From positions 1-8,469 of the forward strand of contig JAFVSB010000068.1 of assembly GCA_017503945.1 (NCBI GenBank): a stretch of DNA of 8,469 nt. Direction: 5' to 3'. This stretch comes from Clostridia bacterium (GTDB lineage: Bacteria > Bacillota > Clostridia > UMGS1810). Under the pieces are notes generated by a model, which was not told the DNA's origin, did no database searches, and saw nothing but the letters and a program-made list of their open reading frames with translations. Shown here in pieces: positions 6,704 through 8,469 of this stretch (positions are counted from its first letter, which is position 1; each line of letters starts with the position of its first letter). Position numbers and translations under genes: made by a program.

Positions 6704-6713
6704 ATTTGTTTCG
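6686..6713. promoter_or_regulatory. 28-nt near-perfect palindrome over the yabE -35 box (candidate operator)
   Basis: Minus-strand arms CGAAACAAATTTG and CAAATTTGGTTTCG are complementary apart from one extra base, with a single central A. The TTGACA -35 box is at the exact centre. This placement is typical of a repressor site. I do not recognise the regulator. Confidence 0.5.
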
Positions 6714-6731
6714 AAAAAGTTATGTGCATTT

Positions 6732-6760
6732 TTGACAAAGTGGGGGCAATTGTGCATATT
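6732..6760 (+). promoter_or_regulatory. Promoter-like sequence on the plus strand, divergent from yabE
   Basis: TTGACA (6732-6737, perfect) and CATATT (6755-6760, four of six) are 17 nt apart. It points into a region with no convincing gene that ends in a terminator at 7159. AT-rich DNA can give such matches by chance. Confidence 0.35.
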
Positions 6761-6773
6761 TCTGCCCAATTGC
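6746..6773. repeat. Inverted repeat around the plus-strand -10 sequence
   Basis: GCAATTG (6746-6752) and CAATTGC (6767-6773) are exact inverted copies with centres 21 nt apart, about two helical turns. The plus-strand CATATT lies between them. Could be an operator or an RNA stem. Confidence 0.35.
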
Positions 6774-7112
6774 GCCTCTACATCCCTAAAATGCTGCATT
6801 TTCGCCTTAAATTTAAGTCTTTTAATTATTATTCACTTGTTAAGCAAAAATTACAGAAATGTTAAGCACGCAAAAATTTTTGTGTATTATAAACAAATTT
6901 TAAAGCCTTGTTTTATACAAGATGTTGTGTTGATTTTTAAATCAAAGACCTATATCTTGAATTTAGCTGCCAAAAAGAGCATATACCCACCGAAAACAAG
7001 CACTGTCGATATCTTTTTTTCGTACATTTATCAAAGTCCTAACGCTTTGAAGTTAATTTTGCTATTTTTATGATGATTCCCCAAACCCATAATTTATATA
7101 CACAGGCAAAAT
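6774..7112. other. AT-rich intergenic stretch without a convincing gene
   Basis: About 340 nt, clearly richer in A and T than the genes on either side. A plus-strand open frame (6651-7073) runs through it, but it has no ribosome site and crosses the yabE promoter region. I see no tRNA, no known riboswitch core (including the ydaO type sometimes found before such cell-wall genes), and no conserved protein motif. Small inverted repeats such as TCAAAG/CTTTGA (7031-7050) are present but weak. Confidence 0.6.
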
Positions 7113-7159
7113 AAAACACAGTAAAATGAGCTATAAAGCACACTTTACTGTGTTTTTTT
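7113..7159. terminator. Bidirectional terminator after rnmV
   Basis: AAACACAGTAAA (7114-7125) pairs with TTTACTGTGTTT (7144-7155), a stem of 12-13 bp with an 18-nt loop. On the minus strand, where it would end the PFL-rnmV transcript, it is followed by TTTTATTTT. On the plus strand it runs into seven Ts (7153-7159), the better U tract. Confidence 0.75.
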
Positions 7160-7170
7160 CTACTATTATA

Positions 7171-7746
7171 TTATTCGTCTAACATCTTTTTGTACTCATC
7201 ATAGCCATATGTAGCATTGAGTGCGTCGAGCATCATATTGGTTGACATGCGCACAGGAAGTCCTAATTTTTTTAAAAAAGCACTTCTTTTGGCATGGCTG
7301 TCGGGGGAACCTGTGAAGCCATCGATGCACAAATCAGCCTTGGTTATGCGCCTGATATCAGCATGTGAATCATCAGATGTGGCTGCATTTTTAATTGCGG
7401 CGATTATTATATCATCTGATACCCCTTCAACGCCAAGAAAGCCCTCTTTTGACGGTTTGTCCTTGCGTTTTTCCTTTCCTTTGATGTCGGGAATATACGC
7501 ATGCTTTACATTTTTGCTTTTGAGTACATTTTTTATGTAGTTCCTTATCTGAAAGCCTGCTCTGTCACTATCGGTAAATATTATGATGCCGTTTTTATCT
7601 GCCAATGTGGCAAGCATATTCATCAAAGGTTTGTTTTTGAATATCATGAAACCATCGGTCACAACTATAGTAGTGTCAAAAATTTGTGAAAGCTTGATCT
7701 TATCATAAACTCCTTCCACAACTATTGCTTCTTTTATCTTTATCAT
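7171..7746 (-). CDS. rnmV: Ribonuclease M5 (5S rRNA maturation)
   Basis: RNase M5 makes the final cuts that release mature 5S rRNA in low-GC Gram-positives, acting on the precursor bound to protein L18. The product is 191 residues, as expected. The Toprim domain is clear: IVVEGVYDK with catalytic Glu11, a second strand ending TDG (30-32), and IIIFTDSDRAG with Asp59 and Asp61. The C-terminus (LGLPVRMSTNMMLDALNATYGYDEY) is family-typical. I chose the ATG at 7744-7746, since relatives begin MIKIKEAIVVEG-like; GGGTG lies 6 nt upstream. A longer reading to 7830 would add 28 residues overlapping the PFL gene and is not credible. It starts 13 nt after the PFL stop, so they are probably one operon. 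The usual partner ksgA is not next to it. Confidence 0.95.
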   Translation of the reverse strand: MIKIKEAIVVEGVYDKIKLSQIFDTTIVVTDGFMIFKNKPLMNMLATLADKNGIIIFTDSDRAGFQIRNYIKNVLKSKNVKHAYIPDIKGKEKRKDKPSKEGFLGVEGVSDDIIIAAIKNAATSDDSHADIRRITKADLCIDGFTGSPDSHAKRSAFLKKLGLPVRMSTNMMLDALNATYGYDEYKKMLDE

Positions 7747-7759
7747 TGTATTCACCCGA

Positions 7760-8469
7760 TTAATTTCTGAGGCTATGAATAGGTGCAGGAATACGGCCGC
7801 CGCGAGCAATGAATGCTTCGCTTGAAGCATAATTTACATTCATAACAGGTCCTGTGCCGAGCAAGCCTCCAAATTCGACGATATCCCCTACTTTTTTGCC
7901 GGGTGCAGGAATAACGCGAACTGCGGTGGTTTTGTTGTTTATCATGCCAATGGCGGCTTCATCGGCAATGATGGCAGAGATGGTGGAGGCAGGGGTATCA
8001 CCCGGCACAACTATCATGTCCAAACCAACTGAGCACACACATGTCATGGCTTCGAGCTTATCGAGGCTGAGCGCACCGCATTTGGCTGCACTAATCATTC
8101 CCGCGTCTTCACTTACGGGAATAAACGCACCACTAAGACCGCCAACATATGAAGAAGCAAAAACGCCGCCTTTTTTGACTGCATCATTGAGAAGTGCCAA
8201 AGCTGCGGTTGTGCCGTGGGTGCCGCACTTTTCCAAGCCCATTTCTTCTAATATATATGCTACGCTGTCGCCCCTTGCAGGAGTGGGTGCCAGCGAGAGG
8301 TCAACAATGCCAAAAGGCACATTCAGGCGTTTTGAAGCCTCCATTGCCACAAGCTGACCCATTCTTGTTATTTTAAATGCAGTTTTTTTGATGGTTTCAG
8401 ACACAACGCCAAAATCAGCACCCTTGACTTTTTCAAGAGCGTGCTTCACCACGCCGGGGCCGCTTACTC
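7760..8469 (-). CDS. PFL family protein (UPF0210/DUF711), N-terminus beyond window
   Basis: The frame is open to the window edge, giving the last 235 residues of a protein usually near 450. Family stretches include VSGPGVVKHAL at the edge, KTAFKITRMGQLV, PFGIVDLSLAPTPARGDSV, CGTHGTTAALALLNDAV, GGLSGAFIPVSEDAGMI, VGLDMIVVPGDT, KTTAVRVIPAPGKKVGDIVEFGGLLG and the ending GGRIPAPIHSL. The fold is related to pyruvate formate-lyase-like barrels, but no enzymatic activity is established. In many bacteria it sits beside a small ACT-domain protein (UPF0237), which could lie upstream off the window. It is followed after 13 nt by rnmV. All conserved blocks in the visible part look intact. Confidence 0.95.
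   Translation of the reverse strand, partial: VSGPGVVKHALEKVKGADFGVVSETIKKTAFKITRMGQLVAMEASKRLNVPFGIVDLSLAPTPARGDSVAYILEEMGLEKCGTHGTTAALALLNDAVKKGGVFASSYVGGLSGAFIPVSEDAGMISAAKCGALSLDKLEAMTCVCSVGLDMIVVPGDTPASTISAIIADEAAIGMINNKTTAVRVIPAPGKKVGDIVEFGGLLGTGPVMNVNYASSEAFIARGGRIPAPIHSLRN

Noticed and set aside
6597..6720. ydaO-type c-di-AMP riboswitch before the yabE-like gene
   Set aside because: Such switches control related genes, but the leader predicted here is only about 70 nt and shows none of the conserved core sequences.
6962..6994. Ten-codon minus-strand frame (MLFLAAKFKI) after a GGTGG, as a leader peptide
   Set aside because: Too short to judge, no attenuator-like hairpin linked to it, and the yabE promoter lies downstream of it.
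6651..7073. Plus-strand open frame of 140 codons in the intergenic region
   Set aside because: No ribosome-binding site, low-complexity AT-driven composition (many K, I, L, F), no recognisable motif, and it runs antisense through the yabE promoter and operator region.
7747..7830. N-terminal extension of RNase M5 by 28 residues
   Set aside because: Family members begin at the MIKIKEAIVVEG-like segment; the extension overlaps the end of the PFL gene in another frame and has no support.

Overview
The window looks like chromosome of an anaerobic, endospore-forming Firmicute of class Clostridia. The evidence is the sporulation pair yqfC-yqfD, a YlbJ/SpoVV-type membrane protein, a YabE-type G5/3D cell-wall protein, RNase M5, and a PFL (UPF0210/DUF711) protein. 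GGAGG-type ribosome-binding sites with several TTG starts also fit. I cannot assign a genus from sequence alone. Most of the window is conserved core genome. I see no mobile element, CRISPR array, tRNA, rRNA or phage gene, and no evidence of a wholly new multi-gene system.

Left block (1-4419, minus strand, reading right to left): yqfC, yqfD, phoH, ybeY, era, recO, with overlaps or gaps under 30 nt. yqfC and yqfD are mother-cell sporulation genes; phoH, ybeY, era and recO act in RNA metabolism, ribosome maturation and DNA repair. A SigmaE-like promoter lies before yqfC, and a good SigmaA-like promoter (TTGACC-17-TATAAC) lies inside the 3' end of yqfD, just before phoH. This suggests sporulation control of the first two genes and separate vegetative expression of the other four. 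Genes that often sit in this cluster elsewhere (yqfF/pgpH, dgkA, cdd) are absent. The most unusual point is recO: its reading frame contains a TAA at codon 10, where the family normally continues.

Middle (4420-6596): a YlbJ/SpoVV-like gene on the plus strand diverges from yqfC and converges on a yabE-like 3D-domain gene on the minus strand. A hairpin terminator for yabE overlaps the last codons and stop of the ylbJ-like gene.

Intergenic region (6597-7170): AT-rich, with no convincing gene. It holds a consensus SigmaA promoter for the yabE-like gene whose -35 box lies in the centre of a 28-nt near-perfect palindrome, a divergent promoter-like sequence on the plus strand inside a second dyad, and a bidirectional terminator at 7113-7159. 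This is the best candidate for undescribed regulation in the window.

Right block (7171-8469, minus strand): a PFL-family gene, cut by the window edge, is followed after 13 nt by rnmV (RNase M5).
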